The translations under genes were made by a program, and so were the position numbers. The notes beneath the pieces are model-generated. The model was not told where the DNA came from and did not search any database. It saw only the letters and a list, made by a program, of their open reading frames with translations. Below are positions 10,501-22,500 of a DNA stretch of 64,000 bases, piece after piece. The stretch spans positions 3,721,501 through 3,785,500 of the forward strand of contig NC_064047.1 of NCBI RefSeq assembly GCF_932526225.1, in the 5' to 3' direction. How positions within the stretch are numbered: the stretch's first letter is position 1; each line of letters starts with the position of its first letter. Source of the stretch: Nematostella vectensis (lineage: Eukaryota > Cnidaria > Anthozoa > Actiniaria > Edwardsiidae).

Positions 10501-13500
10501 GCAATCTTCACCCAAAATGGATACCTTAGAGAGAAGTTATTCGACATTGCCAAGTCTCTACGAATCAGAATGCTCCACAGTTCCATCAGTGTACAATGTG
10601 ACACCGATAGATTGTCGCACGTAGCAAGAGCTTTGAAGGTCAAAAAAAGTGAGATTACTTTACGTTCTTACTGTCCGGACCATGATAATCAAGCCGACGA
10701 GCAGAAATTGATGCGGCTCATATTCAAGCTATCAGAGCACAGTCTGAGAATGAGCAAGTCGTGCAAGGGATATTCCAGGTCTGACGATCTAAGGTAGATA
10801 AATGTCATCTTCACGCCCTGGAAATACCTCTGATGATTCACCTTTTTTTTCTGAGCGGTAGGGGGTTACAGTGCGCGCTTTTGAGAAAGCTATTCAATCT
10901 GGATAAGAAAATGGCATTCACAAGCTATTGACTATTTCTATCACTACCCAAATGAATGATGCGACTTTGCATTTAACATTCTGCTAAAATATAAAGTTTC
11001 AGGAAGTTTACTTTTATTGTTAGCTGTAGACTGCAAAGCATGGGGGTATTCCTAACAAAAGGGACATGTTAAAAGCAGCTGTGAAGAGGGCTGCAGTGGC
11101 ACTCGATGATCATGATACTTATTATTTGTAGGTTACTTTTGATTGTTGCTGATGCGTTTTATTATAAACATCTTTCTAGCTGGCTGAAGGAGCGAGTTCT
11201 GGAGATGGGAGAGCAAGGATTCTCTTTCTTCCTCACTTGCCTTGGTGGTGACTTGAGTGAGATGATAACAGCTGAAGAGGCTTTTCAGATGTGCGAAAAG
11301 TTCCTTGAGGTACCATTTTGTATTGCTAGATGATATCATGAAAGAGGATATCAAATTGAATGATATTCCTGGATAACATTTTATTTCTCGTAACTTCCTG
11401 TTTATCTCTTCAAGAAATTCAAAATCTTCTTCCCGCTGGATGCGCCAAACAAAAAGACACCGGATCGTCCTGAGGTGAGAAATGAGATAATCATTTTGTT
11501 ATAGAAGAAGAAAAGATGGGAAAGCAAGTACTTGACGTTTTATTTTAATTTTTTTTGCGTCAAACATAAGCCATGGTCCTGTATTAGTCTTTCACAATCA
11601 CTGTCCAAGAGGCCGAAAGGTCTAATTGTTTTCAACTCACCAACGAGATGGCCAAACTTAGATAAAAATAAGGGACGATTAAAAATGGTTTGTTTATCGG
11701 CGGTTGTTTTTCAGTGCTGGTCAATGGCCGCTCGTATTGGTTGCATTGAAGTGACTTCGAATTCAGTGCCATCATTTTGTCGAACAGAAGCATAAAGAAC
11801 TTGAGACAGCGATTCAGCTAGTCATATCTTTTATTGGATAACTGAACTCTGTTTGACTTCTTTTCTGTAAATGAAAACTTATTGTAAACAAACCCGATAA
11901 AAATATTGCATCTCTCGGGAATTTCCCGCTGAAAGCTGGAGAACTTGAAAATATTACATGATGAATTTTTCGTTTTGGAGTTGTTTTCTTGCCGTTGTAA
12001 ATCCCTTTTCCACTCTTAGTTTCCTCTTTTACTCGTGCTTGCAAAGCATTTACGAGTTATTGGAGGGACTTCTGTGTCACTCGATCATCGGATGATTGGA
12101 AAGACAACCCGGAAATTTTTTGTGGACTTTCTGTGCTTTCGCAACACAGCAATCCTTAAATCATCCTGTAAACTTCCGGTGTTCAACTTCCGGTTAAAGC
12201 TTAGTACTATATAGCCTCGTTCCCAGGCTTCTCCTTTGTAAGCTCTTTTTTCTAGGCCCCATGATGCAACGCGGTATTTTGTTTTCAAAATGGCGGAATG
12301 TTGTAGCTCTGACACTGCTTGGGAAAGCTGCAAATCAAACGTGACGTCACTAACGAGAAGCCGCGTAGCGAAAAGGAGCCTGGGACGAAGCTAAGTACTA
12401 TAAATGAGGGCATCGACCTGTGACCGATACGGTCATTTCTTAATAAAGCCGTTAAGCATATAATAATATATAAGCTAGTATTTTCAGAAAAGTCTATGAG
12501 GTGGGTTGAGCATGCGCATGCGCCTTCGTCACCGACGTCAATCGATTTTTTACGGTTCAGTCCAATTCAAGTTGTTAGTTTGCAAACAAAAGACGTAAAA
12601 TGCTAGCAAAGCTTTTAATTCTCTATGTTTTAGTACTTGCCGATTCACGTCTCTGGGTTTTCGCGTTGTTTGTTTGAATTTGTGCTGAAAGAACAAATAG
12701 CCAAAACTTCGACTTTTAAGTCCGAGAAACATGAGGTAAAGGCTCTGTTACCTGGGTCTCTGTTTGCAGGGTAATAAAAAAAAGTCTCTGTTAGAAGGAC
12801 AAAATAGAAGAGGATGGATTTCCACAAATTAATTTTTCACAATTCTTCCCAATCAACTAAACTAAATATCAAACAAAACTCGTACAAACACATACCCTGG
12901 TTCCAGAGCCTCGGACGTCTCTATTAATGGCCTTCGAGGTTGAGCGAAAAGAAACTGTCAGAATTTCTTGGTTTCCATGGCCAGGCGTCAATTGGCCAAT
13001 CAGCGACCAAGTTCAGATTCTGAACCTTGCAGAAGTCGAAATAGCGCTTCGAGAGGCCAGAGGCTTTATCTTGCTTGCCACTAAACAGAGAGACGTTAGA
13101 GGCTCTGGAACCAGGGTAACAAACATATGGCCCCTGATTATTCACCGAAACAATTTTGCGCCTTTTTAGAATGTTAACATGCATAAAACACACTGTATGA
13201 TAGTAGCGTGATAAACTATTGCGGGTATTTAATTTTGTTTCCGGAAAGAATGTGCTGAAAATTTCACATGCTAGCAAAAAGCTTTTCGATACGTACGATA
13301 CCAATAGTACTAAAACTAATTTTAGTTACACGTCGACTCAGTAATGCTACGTTAGTGTAGCGGTGCGGATACTCTGACCAGAGCGCACTGCGCGAGAAAT
13401 GGATTCCGTCCAATACACCAAATCAATAACATAAGGATGAAAATATAATATGACGTAAAATTTTTGTTGATAGAAATAAATTTTACGTGAATAAGAGGCC

Positions 13501-16500
13501 CCACCTTTTTATTCTAGGACAAATTTCTAGCCCATATCGATAGTTTTTCCCCTCCAGATATTATGTAACGCATGGTTATCTAGCCTTGTGTGAATTTTTA
13601 GAGAGATCTGTTAGAGCGATTAAAAGCGAAAGCTTCGAAATATAGCAAATTTATTTAACAGCAAAGTTGCGATGAATACTTACGGCTCAATTTAAAACAT
13701 CATTTTATGTTATATGTTCCTATCTCTGCCACTATGTTTTCGTATTTATCAAGAAGCTAGTCAGATGAAAGGGTTCACGCGATTTTGAATAAAAAGTCCA
13801 TAAAGGTATAGTGGTGGCAATTGGCATATCTAAATAGTCCTGAAAAAAGTCGTCGCTATCCCACTACCACACAACAGTCTTGACGCAGGGTCAATTCCTG
13901 TGCTAAGAATGTTGTTTTCTATTCGTTTCTCAGGTGGAAACTACAGATACGCTGTAAAGATACTGTTACTGTTAGCGATAGAGTGATTTTCATTAACCCG
14001 TAAACTACACTTTAGCGTATTACAATTTATTGTGATCTGATTCTATTGTACTCTTCTGTGTTTTACTGACTATTACGCTTTGACTATCACACTTTGTTTC
14101 ACGGCTTAATGAAAACCACGCTACATATTCAAAACAGTATTAACAAGCGGTCCTGTGAAGTTCTTTTTATAGAGTCTTTATGTTATTATGTAAAAACGTC
14201 ATTTTTAGAAAGTGTCTAAAAGATGACTTTACTGATTCTTTATAAACAGGGGGCAACTGCTTTGTTCACTAGCATCTTGGAGCCTTTCACAGATGTAGCA
14301 TACAAGAATTCAAACTGGAGTGAAATTGAACTTCACATTTCAAGGTATAACCGAAATACTGTGCCAAATGTTCGTTTTTGTGCCTAGCATCCACTTTTTC
14401 GAATAAAACTTCTGGTACGATAACGGATAAGTTGATGGGTGTGGAGTTACTCACAGGAGGTGTACGTTTCAGTCCTGTCAAATCCAAAATATAGCTTTTT
14501 AATAAGATTTTTATATTTAGGCCTTACCCATTCACCATTAAGGCGTTTTTTTTTATCACATTTAATTGTCACGCATTGGATAGTATGTCGTCCTCTCTGG
14601 TCCCCTGGATGGCTCAGCATCTCCGTGTGATAGCCCCTGACAAGCAAGTACCGTCAAGCATCCTACTATCTACTTCCGAGAAAACGTTCAATTACTTTAA
14701 GCAGGTAGGTTACATGGCCATATGTTAGAAAACTGTAATTCGGTTAATATGCTACCCTCAGTAAATAAAGATTATTGCATTGTATTGTAGATATCCACAG
14801 CGTTTGCTAATTCAAAGCAGGAATTTCTCGTTTAGTATTGTCCAAAAAATAGAAATAGTTAATTCTGGTAGAATAACACACAGTTTCACGGCCGTATCAG
14901 GGGGTGGGGCGCTGGGGCATGTGCAGCCCCCACCCCTTCCCCCTAACATTTAAAAGAATTAAAAGGAAATAACAAGTAGGGGCATGACAGTACCCCAATC
15001 AACGATTTTTTTCAAAAATGGTAAAAACAAGGCGTTGGCAGTTCTGAAACACAAGAATGGGCAACCTCCTTTTTATTCCATATTAATGATTTGGAGAATA
15101 ATCCACTTTCAATCTCTCCGTTTTTTACATTTAAATCGCCTTAAATAAACTCGCTTCGTTTTTTTTGTCAGAATTTTCAGTCTTCTAGTGTCGAGGAAGA
15201 AGACGGTTCCATGTCTCTTCAACAAGATGTGTATGAAGACACGACCCCTTTGTTGGTTGACCTGGCTTTTGATCTAGGCGTCCTGGGATTGAAAGCTTTC
15301 TCTAGCGAGTCTCGCACGGATGATGACACGACAGACAAGATGCGTAGTTACATCAGTAACTTTTGTGACCATGATAATCAAGCCGACGAGCAGAAATTGA
15401 TGCGACTCATATTCAAGCTATCAGAGCTTAGTCTGAGACTGAGCAAGTCGTGCAAGGGATATTCCAGGTCTAACGATCTAAGGTAGATAAATGTCATCTT
15501 CACGCCCTGGAAATACCTTTGATGATTCATCTTTTTTTTTCTGAGCGGTAGGGGGTTACAGTGCGCGCTTTTGAGAAAGCTATCCAATCTGGATAAGAAA
15601 ATGGCATTCACAAGCTATTGACTATTTCTATCCCTACCCAAATGAATGATGCGACTTTGCATTTAACATTAGGCTAAAATATAAAGTTTCAAGAAGTTTA
15701 CTTTTATTGTTAGCTGTAGACTGCAAAGCATGGGGGTATTCCTAACAAAAGGGACATGTTAAAAGCAGCTGTGAAGAGGGCTGCAGTGGCACTCGATGAT
15801 CATGATACTTATTATTTGTAGGTTACTTTTGATTGTTGCTGATGCGTTTTATTGTAAACATCTTTCTAGCTGGCTGACGGAGCGAGTTCTGGAGATGGGA
15901 GAGCAAGGATTCTCTTTCTTCCTCACTTGCCTTGGTGGTGACTTGAGTGAGATGATAACAGCTCGAGAGGCTTTTCAGATGTGCGAAAAGTTCCTTGAGG
16001 TACCATTATGTATTGCTAGATGATATCATGAAAGAGGATATCAAATTGAATGATATTCCTGGATAACATTTTATTTCTCGTAACTTCCTGTTTATCTCTT
16101 CGAGAAATTCAAAATCTTCTTCCCGCTGGATGCGCCAAACAAAAAGACACCGGATCGTCCTGAGGTGAGAAATGCAATAATCATTTTGTCATAGAAGAAG
16201 AAAAGATGGGAAAGCAAGTACTTGACGTTTTCTTTTAACTTTTTTTGCGTCAAACATAAGCCATTGTATTAGTCTTTCAAAATCATTGTCCAAGAGGCCG
16301 AAAGGTCTAATTGTTTTCAACTCACCAACGAGATGGCCAAACTTAGATAAAAATAAGGGACGATTGAAAATGGTTTGTTTATCGGCGGTTGTTTTTCAGT
16401 GCTGGTCAATGGCCGCTCGTATTGGTTGCATTGAAGTGACTTCGAATTCAGTGCCATCATTTTGTCGAACAGAAGCATAAAGAACTTGAGACAGCGATTC

Positions 16501-19500
16501 AGCTAGTCATATCTTTTATTGGATAACTGAACTCTGTTTGACTTCTTTTCTGTAAATGAAAACTTATTGTAAACAAACCCGATAAAAATATTGCATCTCT
16601 CGGAAATTTCCCTCTGAAAGCTGGAGATCTTGAAAATATAACATGATAAATTTTTCGTTTTGGAGTTGTTTTCTTGCCGTTGTAAATCCCTTTTCCACTC
16701 TTGGTTTCCTCTTTAACTCGTGCTTGCAAAGCATCACTCGATCATCGGATGATTGGAAGGATAACCCGTAAACTTTTTGTGGACTTTCTGTGCTTTCGCA
16801 ACACAGCAATCCTTAGATCATTCTGTAAACTTCAGGTGTTCAACTTCCGGTTAAAACTTAGTACTATATAGCCTCGTTCCCAGGCTTCTTCTTTGTCAGC
16901 TCTTTTTCCTAGGCCCCATGATGCAACGCGGTATTTTGTTTTCAAAATGGCGGAATGTTGTAGCGCTGACACTGCTTGGGTAAGCGGCAAATCAAACGTG
17001 ACGTCACTAACGAGAAGCCGCGCAGCGAAAAGGAGCCTCGGACGAAGCTAAGTACTATAAATGAGGGCATCGACCTGTGACCGATACGGTCATTTCTTAA
17101 TAAAGCCGTTAAGCATATAATAATATATAAGCTAGTATTTTCAGAAAAGTATTCGATGTGGGTTGAGTATGCGCATGCGCCTTTGTCACCGACGTCAATC
17201 GATCTTTTACGGTTCAGTCCAATTCAAGTTGTTAGTTTGCAAACAAAAGACGTAAAATGCTAGCAAAGCTTTTAATTCTCTTTGTTTTAGTACTTGCCGA
17301 TTCACGTCTCTGGGTTTTCGCGTTGTTTGTTTGAATTTGTGCTGAAAGAACAAATAGCCAAAACTTCGACTTTTAAGTCCGAGAAACATGAGGTAAAGGC
17401 TCGGTTACCTGGGTCTCTGTTTGCAGGGTAATAAAAAAGTCTCTGTTAGAAGGACAAAATAGAAGAGGATGGATTTCCACAAATTAATTTTTCACAATTC
17501 TTCCCAATCAACTAAACTAAATATCAAACAAAACTCGTACAAACACATACCCTGGTTCCAGAGCCTCGAACGTCTCTATTAATGGCCTTCGAGGTTGAGC
17601 GAAAAGAAACTGTCAGAATTTCTTGGTTTCCATGGCCACGCGTCAATTGGCCAATCAGCGACCAAGTTCAGATTCTGAACCTTGCAGAAGTCGAAATAGC
17701 GCTTCGAGAGGCCAGAGGCTTTATCTTGCTTGCCACTAAATAGAGAGACGTTCGAGGCTCTGGAACCAGGGTAACAAACATATGGCCCCTGATTATTCAT
17801 CGAAACAATTTTGCGCCTTTTTAGAATGTTAACATGCATAAAACACACTGTATGATAGTACCGTGATAAATTATTGCGGGTATTTAATTTTGTTTCCGGA
17901 AAGAATGTGCTGAAAATTTCACATGCTAGCAAAAAGCTTTTCGATTCGTACGATACCAACAGTACTAAAGCTAATTTTAGTTACACGTCGACTCAGTAAT
18001 GCCACGTTAGTGTAGCGGTGCGGACACTTGTCTCCGACCAGAGCGCACTGCGCGAGAAATGGATTCCATGTCCAATACACCAAATCAATAACATAAGGAT
18101 GAAAATATAATATGACGTAAAATTTTTGTTGATAGAAATAAATGTCACGTGAATAAGAGGCCCCGCCTTTTATTCTAGGACAAATGTCTAGCCCATATCG
18201 ATATTTTTTCCTAAGTCCTCTCCAGATATTATGTAACGCATGGTTATCTAGCCTTGTGTGAATTTTTAGAGAGATCTGTTAGAGCGATTAAAAGCGAAAG
18301 CTTCGAAATATAGCAAATTTATTTAACAGCAAAGTTGCGATGACTACTTACGGCTCAATTTAAATCATCATTTTATGTTATATGTTCCTATCTCTGCCAC
18401 TATGTTTTGGTATTTATCAAGAGGCTATTCAGATGAAAGGGTTCACGCGATTTTGAATAAAAAGTCCATAAAGGTATAGTGGTGGCAATTGGCATATCTA
18501 AATAGTCCTGAAAAAAGTCGTCGCTATCCCACTATCGGACAACAGTCTTGACGCAGGGTCAATTCCTGTGCTAAGAATGTTGTTTTCTATTTGTTTCTCA
18601 GGTGGAAACTACAGATACGCTGTAAAGATACTGTTACTGTTAGCGATAGAGTGATTTTCATTAACCCGTAAACTACACTTTAGCGTATTACAATTTATTG
18701 TGATCTGATTCTATTGTTCTCTTTTGTGTTTTACTGACCATTACGCTTTGACTATCACATTTTGTTTCACGGGTTAATGAAAACCACACTACATATTCAA
18801 AACAGTATTAACAACCGGTCCAGTGAAGTTCTTCTTATAGAGTCTTTATGTTATTATGTAAAAACGTCATTTTTAGAAAGTGTCTAAAAGATGACTATAT
18901 TGATTCTTTATAAACAGGGGGCAACTGCTTTGGTCAATGGCATCTTGGAGCTTTTCACAGATGTAGCATACAAGAATTCAAACTGGAGTGAAATTAAACT
19001 TTGCATTTCAAGGTATAACCGAAATACTGTGCCAAATGTTCGTTTTTGTGCCTAGCATCCACTTTTTCGAATAAAACTTCTGGTACGATAACGGAAAAGT
19101 TGATGGGTGTGGAGTTACTCACAGGAGGTGTACGTTTCAGTCCTGTCAAATCCAAAATATAGCTTTTTAATAAGATTTTTCTATTTAGGCCTTACCCATT
19201 CACCATTAAGGCGTTTTTTTTTATCACATTCAATTGTCACGCATTGGATAGTATGTCGTCCTCTCTGGTCGCCTGGATGGCTCAGCATCTCCGTGTGATA
19301 GCCCCTGTCAAGCAAGTACCGTCAAGCATCCTACTATCTACTTCCGAGAAAACGTTCAATTACTTTAAGCAGGTAGGTTACATGGCCATATGTTAGATAA
19401 CTGTAATTCGGTTAATATGCTACCCTCGGTAAATAAAGATTATTGCATTGTATTGTAGATATCCACAGCGTTTGCTCAGGAATTTCAGGAAGATGACGGT

Positions 19501-22500
19501 TCCATGTCTCTTCAACAAGATGTGTATAAAGACACGACCCCTCCGTTGGTTGACCTGGCTTTTGATCTAGGCATCCTGGGATTGAAAGCTTTCTCTAGCG
19601 AGTCTCGCACGGATGATGACGCGACAGACAAGATGTGTAGTTACATGAGTAACTTTTGTGAGCTTGTTAACTACATAGGTCAAAAGAGATGGTCAAAGAA
19701 TTGGGAACGCACAAGGGAAAACGTCAAAGAGCGGCGAAGGTTGGCAAGACGAAGAGGTTGGCGCTGTGTAAAGAACGGTGCCGTTGGTGAGTCATTTTAA
19801 GATGCAATCAACAATCGACTACGTCCAAGAAAATCAAAGGCACAAAAAGGATCTGTTCCGCAGCCCGTTTATTTAGCTGGCTGGGAAGATGTTAGCCCCC
19901 TCGGATGCCGGGAAAAATTTGAAGAGTCGAACTAGTTGTGCTGAAAATAATTTTTGAGGCGCTGGAGCGGATGCTTGGGAAAAAATTGCCCCGATCGGTT
20001 ATACTGGCAATTATTCATGTGCTTAAATGCTTAAACCACTGCTGGCTGGGAAAAAAAATCCTCACAAATGCTGGCTGGGAAAAAAAAAAGAAATGGTCCC
20101 TCCTGGGAAAAAGGAACAGATAACTTTTTTTCCCCAGCAACTTTCAAAATGGGTATTTTCGGCATCAGAACATATGCAAACGATGAAATATGCCAGTTTA
20201 ACCTTTTTCGGGAAGGGGGGGTTGTTGTATGCCTTTTCAAGAGATGCGCTGTGTAAGCGAACGACTCAATGGGCTGGGTCACCCCGCAGTCACGCAGCAA
20301 CGAATTTAATGTGGAAAAAAGCGAATCAAAGGTTTTTAGGAAAAATATTAATACTGTACATTCAAGGGCTTCTTTATTTGACTTTTAATTAACTTCTTTT
20401 TATATGGCGCTGGTATCTCGTGTTTTATTTCGATTGTTATTCATTTTTCAGCTTCAACCGCGTTTTGGCGGTCAAACTCCGAGCTCGAGAGTGCGTACCT
20501 CTCTCCGTTTGTTGACGCATTGATAGAAGCCGTGTGCGACCCAATGCTGCTTGACCAGTGCTTGCGAGAGGTATGTATAGGGACGAACCTAGCCTCCACA
20601 GGCATCTCAAAGACCAGAAAAAGAAAAAAAAGGATTGGGTTTCCTGTGGCAAAAAGACGGAAGTGACAAACCGGTGTGGCAAAAAAAAACGGAAGTGACA
20701 AACCGCAATTTCGCCACAGGTAACCCATTCTTTCCGTCCTTTTCATTATGAGTTGCCTGCGGAGGAGGCTATGACGAACAAAACAAGGCTGTAATTATTG
20801 CTACTTGATACACTCTTTTTGTTTTATAAGAACCTTTTCTATGTGAACTCCAAGCCTGAGTTTTTAACAAATTCTAAGAACTTGCTAAGAACATGTTAAA
20901 GCTTTGATATAGCAGCAAAAAAGGTTTTGTTAGTCCGATGCGCTCTTAAAATGACTAGTCAAATTTTGTTCACAATAACAACCTATTGATAACTTCGTGT
21001 AATTCTCTTTTTTATCTTTTTATATACACTGATATGTTAATGTCCATTCCATGTCAAGGATTCTGTATGCTTAGAAAAACAAAAACATGTTCTGCTTTAT
21101 TTATCACGGTTTCTTATTAGCTTAAGTAATGTTCATTTTGTTATTTCTTCAGGTATCTACTAGTCTGTATTCGGATCACAATAAACGAAGCTGGGAAGAT
21201 TTCAAGGCCTGGTTCCAAGTCAGACTTGTTGTTGATTGCTACGCTTCACTCAGCAAGCTGCTCGTAAAGTAAGTAATAACGCGCGGCCTGCAATCACCGA
21301 TTTAACCGACCTAACAGGTCAGCTTCTTTATTGTATCAGTGTGTGGGGTAACTGTTCTAAAACACTCTTATTACAACTTTTACTAATCCAAAAGCGCGCT
21401 GCTAGAATTATCCTGTCTGCGGACTTCTCTGCTTCCCCCGTTGATCTTTTTCAAGAACTCAAATGGTTGCCTATTTTTGACTTGATAAAGCTTCGGAAAT
21501 TACATGTATTGTATTGTAACAAATTCGGGCCTCACTCTAAGTGGTTGTTTCGCCAACAAAGGTGGTCGTGCCCGCAAGAAACGTCGACCGGATGGAATAA
21601 ACATCAAGATATTATGCAACTAGGGTTACTTCGAGGTCATGTTAAATTAATTATATCAGATTGCCCGCAGAAATATTAACGATTTGCCCAAGAGAAGTAA
21701 GCACATATAATTTATGGCTTAACTCGTGAATGCTTGCAAACCATTTACTAGTTATTTGGGGGACTCAACCCTCATGGAAAACTTTTCTAACAAATCTACC
21801 ATATACATATACTTGTTACAGTCGTTATGAACTCGTTAAAGCCGCATTGTCACCAGTTTACTTCCGGTCGATTACGTAACAATCTCCGATGATTTTTAAC
21901 GGAAAACGCGAAAAATATTTCAATATTTTAAAAGCATTGTGTCTATTGCAAGTTTCTTCGAGGATGTGATTGATAATTTAGAGCGGATGGCATGTTAAAT
22001 ATCTCGGATTCTAATAGATTCATTTGTCTTCTAACGATTTGAGGTTTTCGTTGGACCTCCGGAAGTGAACTGGTGACAATGCGGCTTTAAGCCTCGGGTA
22101 CCTTATTATGCAGAAGAGCCTGAATGTCTTTCCTCCCTTTTTTATAAAGGTCAAGAATGTAGAGCCAATTATAATAATAATAATACTGGCTAAACGCATA
22201 TATTCCGTATGTTTTTTTTTTTTGCTTTTGTTTTTTGTTAAAATTTTTCACTATGCACTTTGATTGACATCTTTTTTTTTCCTTTACGTTTTTCGTTTAG
22301 GACGATAGAAGCATTCAAAAAACGTGTCCTTGGCCCGAAGACAAAGGAACTTGTAACTAAGTTCATTAACCAACCGAACAAGCCTCCCCACAGAAACGCG
22401 AGTGAAGAGTTCAGTCTCGAATTGAGATCTTATCGACCACAGAGGCACAAGTACAGTCTGGTTGAAATCCTAATGGCTGCGGAGGGCGTGATCAATACAA

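Larger units (their letters stand above)
11475..14249 (+). other. Intron 11 of ZSWIM-like copy A (first unit)
   Basis: 2.8-kb intron holding the two MITEs at 12203 and 12893. The rest is AT-rich with no exon or RNA gene recognised. It is the intron which in unit B contains the 7.6-kb foldback element. Confidence 0.6.
10680..15368 (+). repeat. Tandem duplication, first unit (exon 8 tail to exon 14)
   Basis: The sequence beginning near 10679 recurs 4689 bp downstream at 15368, in direct orientation. The junction inside the chimeric exon shares only GA (15367-15368) between the two parent sequences, which fits end-joining or replication-based duplication rather than long homology. The MITEs inside this unit are repeated in the second unit. 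Confidence 0.85.
15369..19650 (+). repeat. Tandem duplication, second unit
   Basis: Repeats 10680 to about 15368 with small indels and one deletion of roughly 360 bp near exon 14. In many positions from about 16870 to 19620 it matches unit B better than it matches the first unit. Confidence 0.85.

Noticed and set aside
12924-13304. 126-codon minus-strand frame (also 17579-17959 and 49602-49982)
   Set aside because: Lies across the CCCTGGTTCCAGAG MITE and intron; its conservation follows from the duplications.
20027-20392. 121-codon frame in intron 14
   Set aside because: Made of GGCTGGGAAAAAAA repeats and a poly-G tract; frame breaks in unit B.
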